From Candidatus Falkowiibacteriota bacterium (GTDB taxonomy: Bacteria; Patescibacteriota; Patescibacteriia; JACRDY01): a DNA stretch of 8,694 nt. The notes below the pieces were generated by a model, which saw only the letters and a list, made by a program, of their open reading frames with translations, did not search any database and was not told the origin of the DNA. Where the stretch lies: positions 1 to 8,694 of the forward strand of contig JACRDY010000065.1 of the NCBI GenBank assembly GCA_016218485.1. Direction: 5' to 3'. This document shows, one piece after another, positions 1-6,490 of this stretch. The translations under genes and the position numbers were made by a program. The stretch's first letter is position 1. The number at the start of each line of letters is the position of its first letter.

Positions 1-230
1 ATTACAAAACTCCTTTGGCTATAATTTGTTCTTTTCGTCCGATACTCCCGCCGTCGCTACTCCCTCCGCTAAAGCTACGAGAGTCGAGAAAGCTTTGGCG
101 GACAAGTCGTCAAGCTGGCGCGAAATGATTGGCATCGTAGCCCAGCTACGACTTGCATCATTTCGCCGCCCTTTCCTCGTCTCGGACGAAAAGCCCTAAA
201 TTCCGCTTAAAAGTAGTTTTGTAACCATCT
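1..230. repeat. Imperfect inverted-repeat element with two internal hairpins
   Basis: The two ends of this stretch are inverted copies of each other. TTACAAAACT (2-11) and CTTTTCGTCCGA (31-42) reappear as reverse complements at 215-224 and 182-193, with nearly the same spacing and a shared AATTT between them. Inside lie two further hairpins: 65-76 pairs with 91-102 (12 bp, one G-T), and 120-140 pairs with 146-166 (10 bp plus 6 bp around a 5-base internal loop). Folded, the element would be a branched, cloverleaf-like structure. The right end (AGATGGTTACAAAA read on the minus strand, 217-230) recurs in the short element at 1961-2013, so this is a repeat family. The window begins inside the left end, which may be where an assembly broke. 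No credible gene lies here. Function is unknown; a mobile miniature element or a structured RNA are both possible. Confidence 0.65.
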
Positions 231-240
231 CCTAGTGTAC

Positions 241-486
241 TGTGAACAAGGTGTGCGCGGCTTGTTGCCAGCATCGGCACAACCATAAAAGTTAGACACA
301 CGCCATCAACAGAAAAATTTACTACCAAACCACCACCTCCGCTTACCCACATTTTCATTCACAGGTTATACCGAACACCACCCACAGGAAAAAACTAAAC
401 CCACTTAACCCAAAGTCTCTTTTACACAGAATCCACAGCCCTTATTACTACTACGTATTTTATAAATTATTTATTATTATACTCAT
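241..486. other. oriC: Candidate replication origin (oriC) upstream of dnaN
   Basis: Several 9-mers resemble the DnaA box TTATNCACA: 241-249 on the minus strand (8/9), and on the plus strand 343-351 TTACCCACA (8/9), 355-363 TCATTCACA (8/9), 420-428 TTTTACACA (8/9, full match to the relaxed TTWTNCACA) and 429-437 GAATCCACA (7/9). The last two abut. They are followed by a short GC spacer (438-441) and four triplets TTA TTA CTA CTA (442-453), whose complement reads 3'-AAT AAT GAT GAT-5' as in DnaA-trio elements. An almost pure A/T stretch (456-481) then leads into dnaN. Box, GC spacer, trios and AT-rich DNA is the known order of a bacterial origin unwinding region, and dnaN is a classic origin neighbour. 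dnaA is not in the window. No box is a perfect strict consensus match, so the call is probable rather than certain. Confidence 0.55.
472..483 (+). promoter_or_regulatory. -10-like boxes directly upstream of dnaN
   Basis: Overlapping -10-like hexamers are present: TATTAT at 475-480, six bases before the ATG at 487, and TATACT at 478-483. There is no Shine-Dalgarno sequence between them and the start. With TATTAT as the -10, transcription would begin at or within a few bases of the ATG, giving a leaderless mRNA. No convincing -35 is visible, and the region overlaps the AT-rich part of the candidate origin, so some of this resemblance may be due to base composition. Confidence 0.4.
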
Positions 487-1644
487 ATGAAATTTTCTTG
501 CACGCAAGAAAACCTCCAACAGGGCTTAGCAATAGTCAGCCACATCGCTTCAAAAAATGTTAACCTGCCAATCCTCAACAACCTCCTCCTGCGGGTGGAA
601 GGCGGCGGGGTGCGTTTCTCCGCCACTAATTTGGAAATTGGGGTGTCGTGTTTCGTGCGGGGTAAAATTGAAGCGGAGGGCGAATTCACCGTTCCCGCCA
701 GAGTCTTTGCTGATTACGTCAGTTTGCTGCCAAAGGATAAAGTCGATCTACTCTTGAAAGATAACCAACTAGAGATCAGCTCTGCCAGCCACCAGACAAA
801 AATCAAGGGTCAGGCGGCCGGAGATTTCCCGCTCATCCCCCAGCTGGGGAAAAAAGATCCAATCGTTGTCGCTGCGGTTGATTTCCTCTCCGCCATCAGC
901 CAGGTGGTCTTTGCCACCGCGTTGTCTGAAACCCGGCCGGAGATTTCCGGCGTCTTCTTCCATTTCTCGGCAGAAGATAAAAAACTTACCGTGGCCGCCA
1001 CCGACAGCTACCGCCTGGCCGAGAAGCAGCTGACCGTTACTTCAGGCATTCATGACAAGAAAGCCATTATCCCCGCCGCCACGCTCCAGGAGGTGCAGCG
1101 GATTCTGTCCAGTGTGGCGCGGAGCAGAGATAAAGAATTAGTTGATGGGCCAACCGAGTTGGAGATTTATTTTAATGATAACCAAGTCCTGTTTGTTTTC
1201 GGCACGATTGAGCTTATCTCTCGTCTGATTGAAGGGCAATACCCCGACTATGCCGGTATTCTGCCGGGGCAACACCGCACGCAGATGATCGTGGCGGTGG
1301 AAGATTTGGCCAAAGCGGTCAAGTCAGCCGGGCTGTTCGTCAAGTCAGGCATTAACGACGTGGCGCTGGAATTCAAACCCGAGCACGAGCTGATCGTCTC
1401 CACGCTCAACGCTCAAGTCGGGGAAAATGTGTCGCACCTGGAAGTCAATATCACTGGCGTTGACAACGCCGTGACGCTCAATTACCGCTACCTTTTGGAC
1501 GGGCTGCAGGCATTGGGTACCAGCGAGGTGGTGCTGGAAGTGGTGGATAATAATACCCCGGTGGTATTGAAACCGGTGCTGGCGAGCGCGGCCGAAGGCA
1601 TCAGTCGTGACTATCTCTACCTCATCATGCCGATTAAACAGTAA
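487..1644 (+). CDS. dnaN: DNA polymerase III subunit beta (sliding clamp)
   Basis: This is the ring-shaped clamp that holds the replicative polymerase on DNA and binds other replication and repair proteins in the cytoplasm. At 385 residues it is slightly longer than the usual 366-380. Three clamp domains can be followed: about 1-125 (MKFSCTQENL start; DFPLIP at 113-118), 128-255 (SETRPEISGVFF at 147-158, AATDSYRLAEK at 170-180, LIEGQYPDY at 247-255) and 265-385. The C-terminus YLYLIMPIKQ matches the conserved family ending YxxMPxR/K, which helps form the partner-binding pocket. Extra residues near 211-222 lengthen domain 2. The ATG at 487 is chosen because family homology begins at residue 1. 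No Shine-Dalgarno sequence precedes it. The candidate origin lies directly upstream and a small PUR-like gene begins 53 bases downstream on the same strand. Confidence 0.97.
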   Translation: MKFSCTQENLQQGLAIVSHIASKNVNLPILNNLLLRVEGGGVRFSATNLEIGVSCFVRGKIEAEGEFTVPARVFADYVSLLPKDKVDLLLKDNQLEISSASHQTKIKGQAAGDFPLIPQLGKKDPIVVAAVDFLSAISQVVFATALSETRPEISGVFFHFSAEDKKLTVAATDSYRLAEKQLTVTSGIHDKKAIIPAATLQEVQRILSSVARSRDKELVDGPTELEIYFNDNQVLFVFGTIELISRLIEGQYPDYAGILPGQHRTQMIVAVEDLAKAVKSAGLFVKSGINDVALEFKPEHELIVSTLNAQVGENVSHLEVNITGVDNAVTLNYRYLLDGLQALGTSEVVLEVVDNNTPVVLKPVLASAAEGISRDYLYLIMPIKQ

Positions 1645-1666
1645 CTGGTAATCAGTAACTAGTAAT
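1639..1666 (+). repeat. Tandem 14-base repeat over the dnaN stop codon
   Basis: CAGTAACTGGTAAT (1639-1652) is followed immediately by CAGTAACTAGTAAT (1653-1666), one base different. The first copy includes the last dnaN codon and its TAA stop. No terminator follows, so read-through into the next gene is likely. Confidence 0.7.
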
Positions 1667-1697
1667 TAATTGCCGGAGGGTTTAGTTAAGTTTACTT

Positions 1698-1931
1698 ATG
1701 GTGGGAGAACAAAACCAATCGGGCGGATTTAATAGCAACGATCGGAAAATCCACTCTATTAAGTTTGGCACAAACCACAAAACTTTTTTCTTAAACTTCA
1801 AGACCTCGGCCAAAGGTCGGTACCTCAAGATTTCCGAGCAGCGCTTTGGCCAGCAGACCACTAGTATCGTGCCGGCCGAAGGCATTGAGCCGCTGCTGCG
1901 GGGGGTTGAAGAAATGAAGGGAAAGTTATAA
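1698..1931 (+). CDS. Small PUR-alpha-like (DUF3276-like) nucleic-acid-binding protein
   Basis: This 77-residue protein probably binds single-stranded DNA or RNA. After a polar, glycine- and asparagine-rich start (1-16), the segment KTFFLNFKTSAKGRYLKISEQ (about 28-48) followed by TSIVPAEGIEPLLRGVEEM (55-73) has the pattern of one PUR repeat: beta strands with aromatic and basic residues, a glycine-aromatic turn (GRYLKI) and a closing amphipathic helix. Bacterial PUR proteins of the DUF3276 type are similarly small and act as dimers. The ATG at 1698 is the first possible start after an in-frame TAG at 1683-1685. A GGAGGG at 1675-1680 lies about 17 bases upstream, further than usual. It sits 53 bases behind dnaN with no terminator between, so cotranscription is likely, which would fit a role at replication forks. 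The family assignment is by pattern only. Confidence 0.65.
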   Translation: MVGEQNQSGGFNSNDRKIHSIKFGTNHKTFFLNFKTSAKGRYLKISEQRFGQQTTSIVPAEGIEPLLRGVEEMKGKL

Positions 1932-1960
1932 GATAGGGGTAGGAGTTTTATTTTAAAACG

Positions 1961-2013
1961 AGATGGTTATAAAACTATTCCGTCGCAGAAATTAGATAAT
2001 TTTGTAACCATCT
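1961..2013. repeat. Short inverted-repeat element with AGATGGTTAYAAAA ends
   Basis: AGATGGTTATAAAA (1961-1974) is the reverse complement of 2000-2013 except for one base, which can still pair as G-U. The 25-base interior contains GCAGAAATTAG, close to GCGGAATTTAG in the right arm of the element at 1-230 read on the minus strand. The two elements therefore share ends and part of their interior. It occupies most of the gap between the PUR-like and GerMN genes and would fold in the leader of the latter. It may be an internally deleted, MITE-like copy. Confidence 0.7.
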
Positions 2014-2032
2014 TAACTTAATAGCAACCTGT

Positions 2033-2635
2033 ATGCGGAACAAAAAATTTTTATTGCCAGCGGTCGCGGCTCTGGCGCTTTTCATTTTAGCCGGCTGCCA
2101 GAATCTTGGTGAGAGCCTCAAGGGTAAATATAAAGCCGGTGGTGACGCTACTGCTCCTGCCGTGAATAGTGATGCTACCCCGGCGTCTGATGCCGTCGCA
2201 GCGCCAGCCCAGAGCGCCGTGAACAATATCTTCTTTGGCGCCACCAAGTATGATCCAGAGGGCAAAAATTGCTACGGCGTGTATTGGGTCCATATCCCGG
2301 GCGACACGGCGATGAATCCGGTGGAGCGGAATATCAAGCTGCTCTTGGCCGGACCGACGGAGAACTGGGCAGCGCAGGGTTACTTCAGTAATATCCCGCA
2401 GGGGGTGCGTCTGAATTCAGTGAAAATTGAAGGTGATTTAGTAACTTTGGATTTTTCTGAAGAATTGAATAAGATCGCTGGCAGCTGCGCGGTGACTCAA
2501 GCGCGTCAGCAGATTATCGCCACGGCGCAGTCTGCGGTGACGGAGCACTTGGCCGAGTATGCCGGCAAGAACGTCGAAGACATCAAGGTGGTGGTTTCGA
2601 TCAACGGCAACACGGCAGAGGTGCTGCAGCCGTAG
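2033..2635 (+). CDS. GerMN-domain lipoprotein
   Basis: A secreted, lipid-anchored protein of 200 residues. The N-terminus has basic residues (MRNKK), a hydrophobic core (6-18) and the lipobox LAGC with Cys22 as the modified cysteine. A low-complexity Ala/Pro/Asp/Thr linker (about 35-63) follows. Residues about 66-198 match the GerMN fold: VERNIKLLLAGPTENW near 97-112, IPQGVRLNSVKIEGDLVTLDFSEEL near 121-145, then a helical segment and VVVSINGN (186-193). Cys80 and Cys152 could form a disulfide outside the cell. GerMN domains occur in spore-germination GerM and in lipoproteins of many non-sporulating bacteria. They lack a known catalytic activity and often work in envelope or peptidoglycan contexts. 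No Shine-Dalgarno sequence precedes the ATG, and the repeat at 1961-2013 sits just upstream. An intrinsic terminator follows. Confidence 0.85.
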   Translation: MRNKKFLLPAVAALALFILAGCQNLGESLKGKYKAGGDATAPAVNSDATPASDAVAAPAQSAVNNIFFGATKYDPEGKNCYGVYWVHIPGDTAMNPVERNIKLLLAGPTENWAAQGYFSNIPQGVRLNSVKIEGDLVTLDFSEELNKIAGSCAVTQARQQIIATAQSAVTEHLAEYAGKNVEDIKVVVSINGNTAEVLQP

Positions 2636-2650
2636 GTAAGGTGAAAATAA

Positions 2651-2683
2651 AAAAAAGCAGCCCCGGGCTTGGGGCTGTTTTTT
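2651..2683 (+). terminator. Intrinsic terminator after the GerMN gene
   Basis: CAGCCCC (2658-2664) pairs with GGGGCTG (2671-2677) around the six-base loop GGGCTT and is followed by six T (2678-2683). A run of A upstream lets the stem extend and makes the structure usable from both strands. It begins 15 bases after the GerMN stop and is the only textbook rho-independent terminator in the window. Confidence 0.9.
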
Positions 2684-3004
2684 ATTCCGGATAATTCCCA
2701 TCCACCTCCCACTTCCCCGGGTTATCTTTTGATTAACGCACCATGATTTAAAATTACCCATGGTGTTGATTAAGCTGAAAACCCCCTCTAACTCTCCCTT
2801 ATGAATAAGGGGGAGAGACCGTCATGCCACGTTCGGCGGTGAAAAACCCGTCTCCTCCCCTTACCAGGTTCGCCCCGCCCCGCACAATGCGGGGTGCGGG
2901 GCGACCGAAGTAAGGGGAGCGTGGGGTTAGGCTTAATCATAACAACTGCTGTTAAAATGTTTCTAAACTAAAAAACACCCCGTTACCATACAGCGGAGTG
3001 ATTT
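2684..3004. repeat. Gene-free convergent region rich in palindromes
   Basis: No gene is supported here. Between the terminator and the next hairpin lie three palindromes. CACCATG/CATGGTG at 2739-2745 and 2759-2765 is weak. CTCTCCCTTAT (2792-2802) faces ATAAGGGGGAGAG (2805-2817). A strong nested structure spans 2855-2919: CTCCCCTTAC (2855-2864) pairs with GTAAGGGGAG (2910-2919), and the inner CGCCCCG/CCCCGCA arms (2871-2884) pair with 2888-2903 around a CAA loop. The last two share CCCTTA/TAAGGG cores and are probably dispersed repeats. The region separates two convergent genes. Confidence 0.7.
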
Positions 3005-3065
3005 ATCCAGCACCTTCCAGAATACCCCGTCAGCTTGCTGCGGGGTATTCTGGAAGGTGCTGGAT
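3005..3065. repeat. Perfect 25-bp hairpin downstream of the transglutaminase-like gene
   Basis: Positions 3005-3029 are the exact reverse complement of 3041-3065. The 11-base middle adds a four-pair CAGC-TT-GCTG top stem. The structure lies four bases past the TAA stop (3070-3072) of the minus-strand gene. Leaving the stem on the minus strand, the sequence is AAATCACTCC, so there is no U-tract and it is not a standard terminator in that direction. It may protect the mRNA 3' end or act with another factor. Confidence 0.85.
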
Positions 3066-3069
3066 TTAT

Positions 3070-3774
3070 TTAAGCGACTTTTCCTGGCCGTTCATAGATC
3101 CAGCGTGCGTCTTCGGGCGCGTCCTCAAGACTGCCGAGGTAGTTTCTGGCCGGGTCTAGGATAACTACCTGACCCGCGGGGTTAGTATAGCGCACCCAGG
3201 CGTGACCGCCGCGCTGGTCAATATAATTGCGGTCCACGGAAACATTGCCGTGCAGCCGGCCTTCAGCGATCAATTTTTCTATATAGTAGCCGGCGAGCAG
3301 CGCAGTATGCCGGCAGACGCCGACCCCAGCCCGGACGAAGCCCTCCAGCGCGACTTTTCGGTCCTGTTTAATGTTGTTTTCGGCGAGGAGTTTGGCTACC
3401 TTTTTATCATTCCACTTCAGGGCGCGGCGCGTAATATCAAAAGTTGTTTCTAGGGTGGCGCGTTCGGGTGGCTCTGTTGATTGGTCGCGCGGGCGTGTTT
3501 TCTTCAGGAGTTTCTGGAAAATACGTTCAGTTTTTTCTCCATCTTTGGTCACCACGATCGCTTCGCGGGCCTCTTCGCCGAGATAGACCCCGCCGCCGAT
3601 CGGCGTATCTCGGCCAATGATTGGCCGGCCCTGCCAATAGCCTAAGGGAGCCTCGGTGGTTGGCGGCTGCCAGCCCTCTTTAAAGCTCAATCGGTAGGTT
3701 GATTGGGCGGTTTTATCCCAGTGAATGGGCCCCTGGCCTGACTTTGGTTCTTGGGTGGGAGTTTCAAAATCCAT
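3070..3774 (-). CDS. Transglutaminase-like cysteine protein coupled to the penicillin-binding protein
   Basis: This 234-residue protein has the core of the transglutaminase-like/papain-like superfamily: Cys154 in GVGVCRHTALLAGYYIEKL, His191 in GGHAWVRY and Asp207 in VVILDPA, in the usual order and spacing for a Cys-His-Asp triad. The Cys motif G-x-C-R-H resembles the EDR1/CTR1-type peptidase-like branch. Members act as peptidases, amide-forming or amide-breaking enzymes, or have lost activity; the substrate here cannot be told. Residues 1-100 are polar and not recognised. There is no signal peptide or membrane segment, so it should be cytoplasmic. The ATG is three bases after the stop of the upstream penicillin-binding protein and lacks a clear Shine-Dalgarno sequence, pointing to translational coupling and a shared envelope-related role. 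A perfect 25-bp hairpin follows the stop. Confidence 0.8.
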   Translation of the reverse strand: MDFETPTQEPKSGQGPIHWDKTAQSTYRLSFKEGWQPPTTEAPLGYWQGRPIIGRDTPIGGGVYLGEEAREAIVVTKDGEKTERIFQKLLKKTRPRDQSTEPPERATLETTFDITRRALKWNDKKVAKLLAENNIKQDRKVALEGFVRAGVGVCRHTALLAGYYIEKLIAEGRLHGNVSVDRNYIDQRGGHAWVRYTNPAGQVVILDPARNYLGSLEDAPEDARWIYERPGKVA

Positions 3775-3777
3775 AGA

Positions 3778-6357
3778 TTAATTGTTAACGAGGAAATTAA
3801 GATCAATGGAGCGTTCAGCCACGTTTTCCACGTCATCATAGGTTTTGACCGTCAGGGTGTGGATGCCGGACAGCATACCGGCGCTGTAGTTCAAGCTCCA
3901 GGGCGCTGATTGGACGTTGGCAATCACCGCGCCGTCCAGGAGGTATTCGACGCGGGCTACCCCGCGTTTGGCGAGCACCGTGACACTGGCATTCAGTGCG
4001 CCGCCACTGATGGTGGCGCCGTTGTTTGGGCTGTTGATTTCCAGCAGGGGGGTGTTGTCCGGCGTATGGATGTCATCATACTCGGCGGGCGGTTTGGCTC
4101 CGCTTTCAGTGTAGCCCTGTTTTTGTACCCAGGTGTGGACCGCATCTTCGCACGGGGCGAACTGCGGGTCGGCAAAGGGATCAGACGGCACGGCTCCGCG
4201 CGGGTCGTCCTTGTTGACATAGTAGAGGATGCAGTGGAATTGGTTGTAGACCCGTTCTTCTACTAAGTGCGCCGGGGTGAACTCGGTGGCCAGCTTGCCG
4301 CTGATGCGGTCTATCTTGACGGGGGTGACGCCGGAGAGCTCGCCGCGCAGCACCGGCTTGTCCGCGTCATTGGCCGGCGGCTCGTTAAAGCCTTCTACGG
4401 GCAGACTGGCGGTAGCGGCGCGCATGTACTGGTTCCAAATGGGGGCGGCCACCACGCTGCCGTCCGCCCCCCGTTTCATTTCCGAGTTGTCATTGTTACC
4501 CACCCAGACGCCGGTGGCGATTGAGGGGGTATAGCCAACGGTCCAGGCATCACGGTAGTCATTGGTGGTGCCGGTTTTGGCGGCTACCGGCCGGTCAGGC
4601 AGCGTTAGGTAATTTTTTTCTCCAAAAATATAAGTGCGCGCGCTGTTGTCCGAGAGGATGCTCGTCAGACTGCGGATCGGCTCTGGTTCAATGGCTTTAA
4701 TGCCCGGGTTGTCTTCAGTCTTGTACTCATAGAGTGTATTACCGTTGGCGTCTTCAATTTTGAGAATAGCCACCGGCGCATGGTAGACGCCCTCGCGAGC
4801 AAAGGCGGCATAGGCGGCGGTGTGCTCCAGGAGTTTTACTTCCCCGCCGCCGAGTACCAGCGACAGGCCAAAGCGACTGCGGTCACGGAGCGTGCTGTAG
4901 CCGAGTTTTTCGGCGAAGTCCAGGACATTGCCTACGCCGGCCAGGTACAGAGTCTGGACCGCCGGGATGTTGAGTGAACCGGCCAGCGCCTGGCGCATGG
5001 TCAGGGGGCCGCGTTCTTTGAGGTCATAGTCATGGGGGGTGTAGTCAGCGCCGTCGGTTTTGAAGGTGGTGACGACGTCATAGAGTACGGTCTCCGGGGT
5101 GTAGCCGCGGCTAAAAGCCGTGGCGTAGGCTAGGGGCTTGAATGATGAGCCCGGTTGGCGCGCTCGCAGCGTCACGTTGACCTGGCCGTCAATCGCTTCG
5201 TCATAGAAGTCCGCCGAACCAACCATCGCCAGTATTTGGCCGTTGTGCGCGTCCAGGGAGACGAGCGCGGCATTGGTGGCATTCCAGCGCGTTCGATTGC
5301 CCTCACTATGATCGGTTACCGCTTTTTCCGCCGCCGCCTGCAGGTCAGTGTTGAGCGTCGTGGTGATTTTCAATCCCGCTTCCTCGGCGTAGCGCTCGCC
5401 ATACTTTTCGGCCAGGAGTTCACGGACGTACATGACAAAGTGCGGTGCTCTGATGGATTCGTTCCGCGGCTTGAATTCTATTGGTTCGGCTTTGGCGGTT
5501 TCAGCCTGCGTTTCCGTGACGTAGCCGAGATCCACCATTTCATTGAGAATGTAGCGCTGCCGTTCAAACAGCCGGTCGACATTATTGCCGTAGGGCGAGA
5601 AATAGGTGGGGCGCTGCGTCATGGCCGCCAGGACCGCCGCTTGTGCCAGATTGAGGTCTTTGGCCGAGAGGCCAAAGTAGGATTGGCTGGCGGCTTCAAT
5701 ACCGTAGATGACCGAACCATAGGGGATCTCGTTGAAGTACAGTTGGAGGATTTCATCTTTGGTAAATTTATTCTCAATGCGGTAGGCCAGCACCAGTTCT
5801 TTAATTTTACGGGTGTAGGTTTTTTCCGGAGAGAGAATGGCGTTCTTGACGAACTGTTGGGTAATAGTGGAGCCGCCGACTTTATTACTGCTGAAGATAT
5901 TCATAATGAACGAGCGGAGCATGCCGCGCAGCGAGAAGCCTTGGTGGTTATAGAAATCACGATCTTCCGCGGTGATGGCCGTCCATTTGACGTAATCGGG
6001 CATGTCACTCAAGTTAATGAGCCGCCGGTTGACGTCGCCATGGAGCTGGTAGAGGATGTTTTTGGCATCACGGTCGTAGATGGTGGTCGTCTGTTGGATG
6101 TTGCGCTCCGACAAGCGGCCGGGATCCGGCAGGTCTTTGGTGGTCCAGGCAAAAATAAACAGCAGAAAGAGCGCGCCAAAAATCGCCGCCACAATGCCGA
6201 GACTGACGAGGTAGTTGGCGAACGCCTTCAACCTTTCCCGCCGGTTACGTTGGCCGTAGGACAGCCGCTGGAGCGACAAACCCCGCGGTTTGGGCCGAAA
6301 CCAGCGCCGTTTTTTGGGGAAATTTTTGCCGGAGTGGATGTGACTGGGGAGGCTCAT
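3778..6357 (-). CDS. Bifunctional class A penicillin-binding protein (PBP1A family)
   Basis: This enzyme polymerises lipid II into glycan strands and cross-links the peptides outside the membrane. The 859 residues run: a basic cytoplasmic tail (1-46), one membrane segment (about 47-71), a GT51 glycosyltransferase domain (about 95-270) with EDRDFYNHQG (catalytic Glu131), GGSTITQQFVKN (161-172) and RKIKELVLAYRIE (183-195), then a transpeptidase domain with SSFK (nucleophile Ser404, Lys407), SLN (461-463) and KTGTT (594-598). A C-terminal extension ends in an Ig-like domain (about 771-856: INSPNNGATI through LTVKTYDDVENVAE), as seen in other PBPs with accessory wall- or protein-binding modules. 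All catalytic motifs are intact. The ATG at 6357 is preceded by a TATACT box rather than a Shine-Dalgarno sequence. The transglutaminase-like gene follows after three bases, so the two form an operon. Confidence 0.96.
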   Translation of the reverse strand: MSLPSHIHSGKNFPKKRRWFRPKPRGLSLQRLSYGQRNRRERLKAFANYLVSLGIVAAIFGALFLLFIFAWTTKDLPDPGRLSERNIQQTTTIYDRDAKNILYQLHGDVNRRLINLSDMPDYVKWTAITAEDRDFYNHQGFSLRGMLRSFIMNIFSSNKVGGSTITQQFVKNAILSPEKTYTRKIKELVLAYRIENKFTKDEILQLYFNEIPYGSVIYGIEAASQSYFGLSAKDLNLAQAAVLAAMTQRPTYFSPYGNNVDRLFERQRYILNEMVDLGYVTETQAETAKAEPIEFKPRNESIRAPHFVMYVRELLAEKYGERYAEEAGLKITTTLNTDLQAAAEKAVTDHSEGNRTRWNATNAALVSLDAHNGQILAMVGSADFYDEAIDGQVNVTLRARQPGSSFKPLAYATAFSRGYTPETVLYDVVTTFKTDGADYTPHDYDLKERGPLTMRQALAGSLNIPAVQTLYLAGVGNVLDFAEKLGYSTLRDRSRFGLSLVLGGGEVKLLEHTAAYAAFAREGVYHAPVAILKIEDANGNTLYEYKTEDNPGIKAIEPEPIRSLTSILSDNSARTYIFGEKNYLTLPDRPVAAKTGTTNDYRDAWTVGYTPSIATGVWVGNNDNSEMKRGADGSVVAAPIWNQYMRAATASLPVEGFNEPPANDADKPVLRGELSGVTPVKIDRISGKLATEFTPAHLVEERVYNQFHCILYYVNKDDPRGAVPSDPFADPQFAPCEDAVHTWVQKQGYTESGAKPPAEYDDIHTPDNTPLLEINSPNNGATISGGALNASVTVLAKRGVARVEYLLDGAVIANVQSAPWSLNYSAGMLSGIHTLTVKTYDDVENVAERSIDLNFLVNN

Positions 6358-6364
6358 AGGCGGT

Positions 6365-6370
6365 AGTATA
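6365..6370 (-). promoter_or_regulatory. -10 box of the penicillin-binding protein gene
   Basis: Read on the minus strand, TATACT lies seven bases before the ATG at 6357, with ACCGCCT between. That distance would place the transcription start at the A of the ATG, so the mRNA may be leaderless. There is no Shine-Dalgarno sequence. The -35 region, a run of T about 17 bases further up, is not close to TTGACA. Confidence 0.5.
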
Positions 6371-6414
6371 CTGGATTTTACGGGATAAAAAAAGCCATCG
6401 GTGAAAGTATGAAA

Positions 6415-6490
6415 ACATTAAAACATGAAAACACCAGAACATTAAAATAACAGCATGTTTTAATGTTCTGGTGTTTTCATGTTTTAATGT
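6415..6490. repeat. Perfect 33-bp hairpin overlapping the ruvC stop codon
   Basis: Positions 6415-6447 are the exact reverse complement of 6458-6490, with a 10-base loop. The arms are AT-rich and made of short recurring units (ACATTAAAA, CATGAAAAC, ACATTAAAA). The arm 6458-6490 includes the ruvC stop codon (6484-6486) and its last His codon. Neither direction has a GC-rich stem followed by a U-tract, so it is not a classic terminator. It separates ruvC from the promoter of the penicillin-binding protein gene. Confidence 0.9.

Noticed and set aside
158..358. 66-residue open frame on the minus strand
   Set aside because: Its second half is translated repeat sequence (the right arm of the element at 1-230), the first half overlaps DnaA-box-like sites, and the residue pattern matches no family I know.
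2739..3065. Succession of palindromes read as a CRISPR array
   Set aside because: The palindromes differ from each other in sequence and length, there are no equal direct repeats with regular spacers, and no cas gene is present.
3005..3065. Hairpin as an intrinsic terminator for the transglutaminase-like gene
   Set aside because: On the minus strand no U-tract follows the stem. Only the plus-strand side has a weak TTATTT, which faces into the gene.
5155..6366. 403-residue open frame on the plus strand
   Set aside because: It lies fully opposite the conserved penicillin-binding protein gene. The long antisense frame follows from the GC-rich third codon positions, and its sequence shows no domain.
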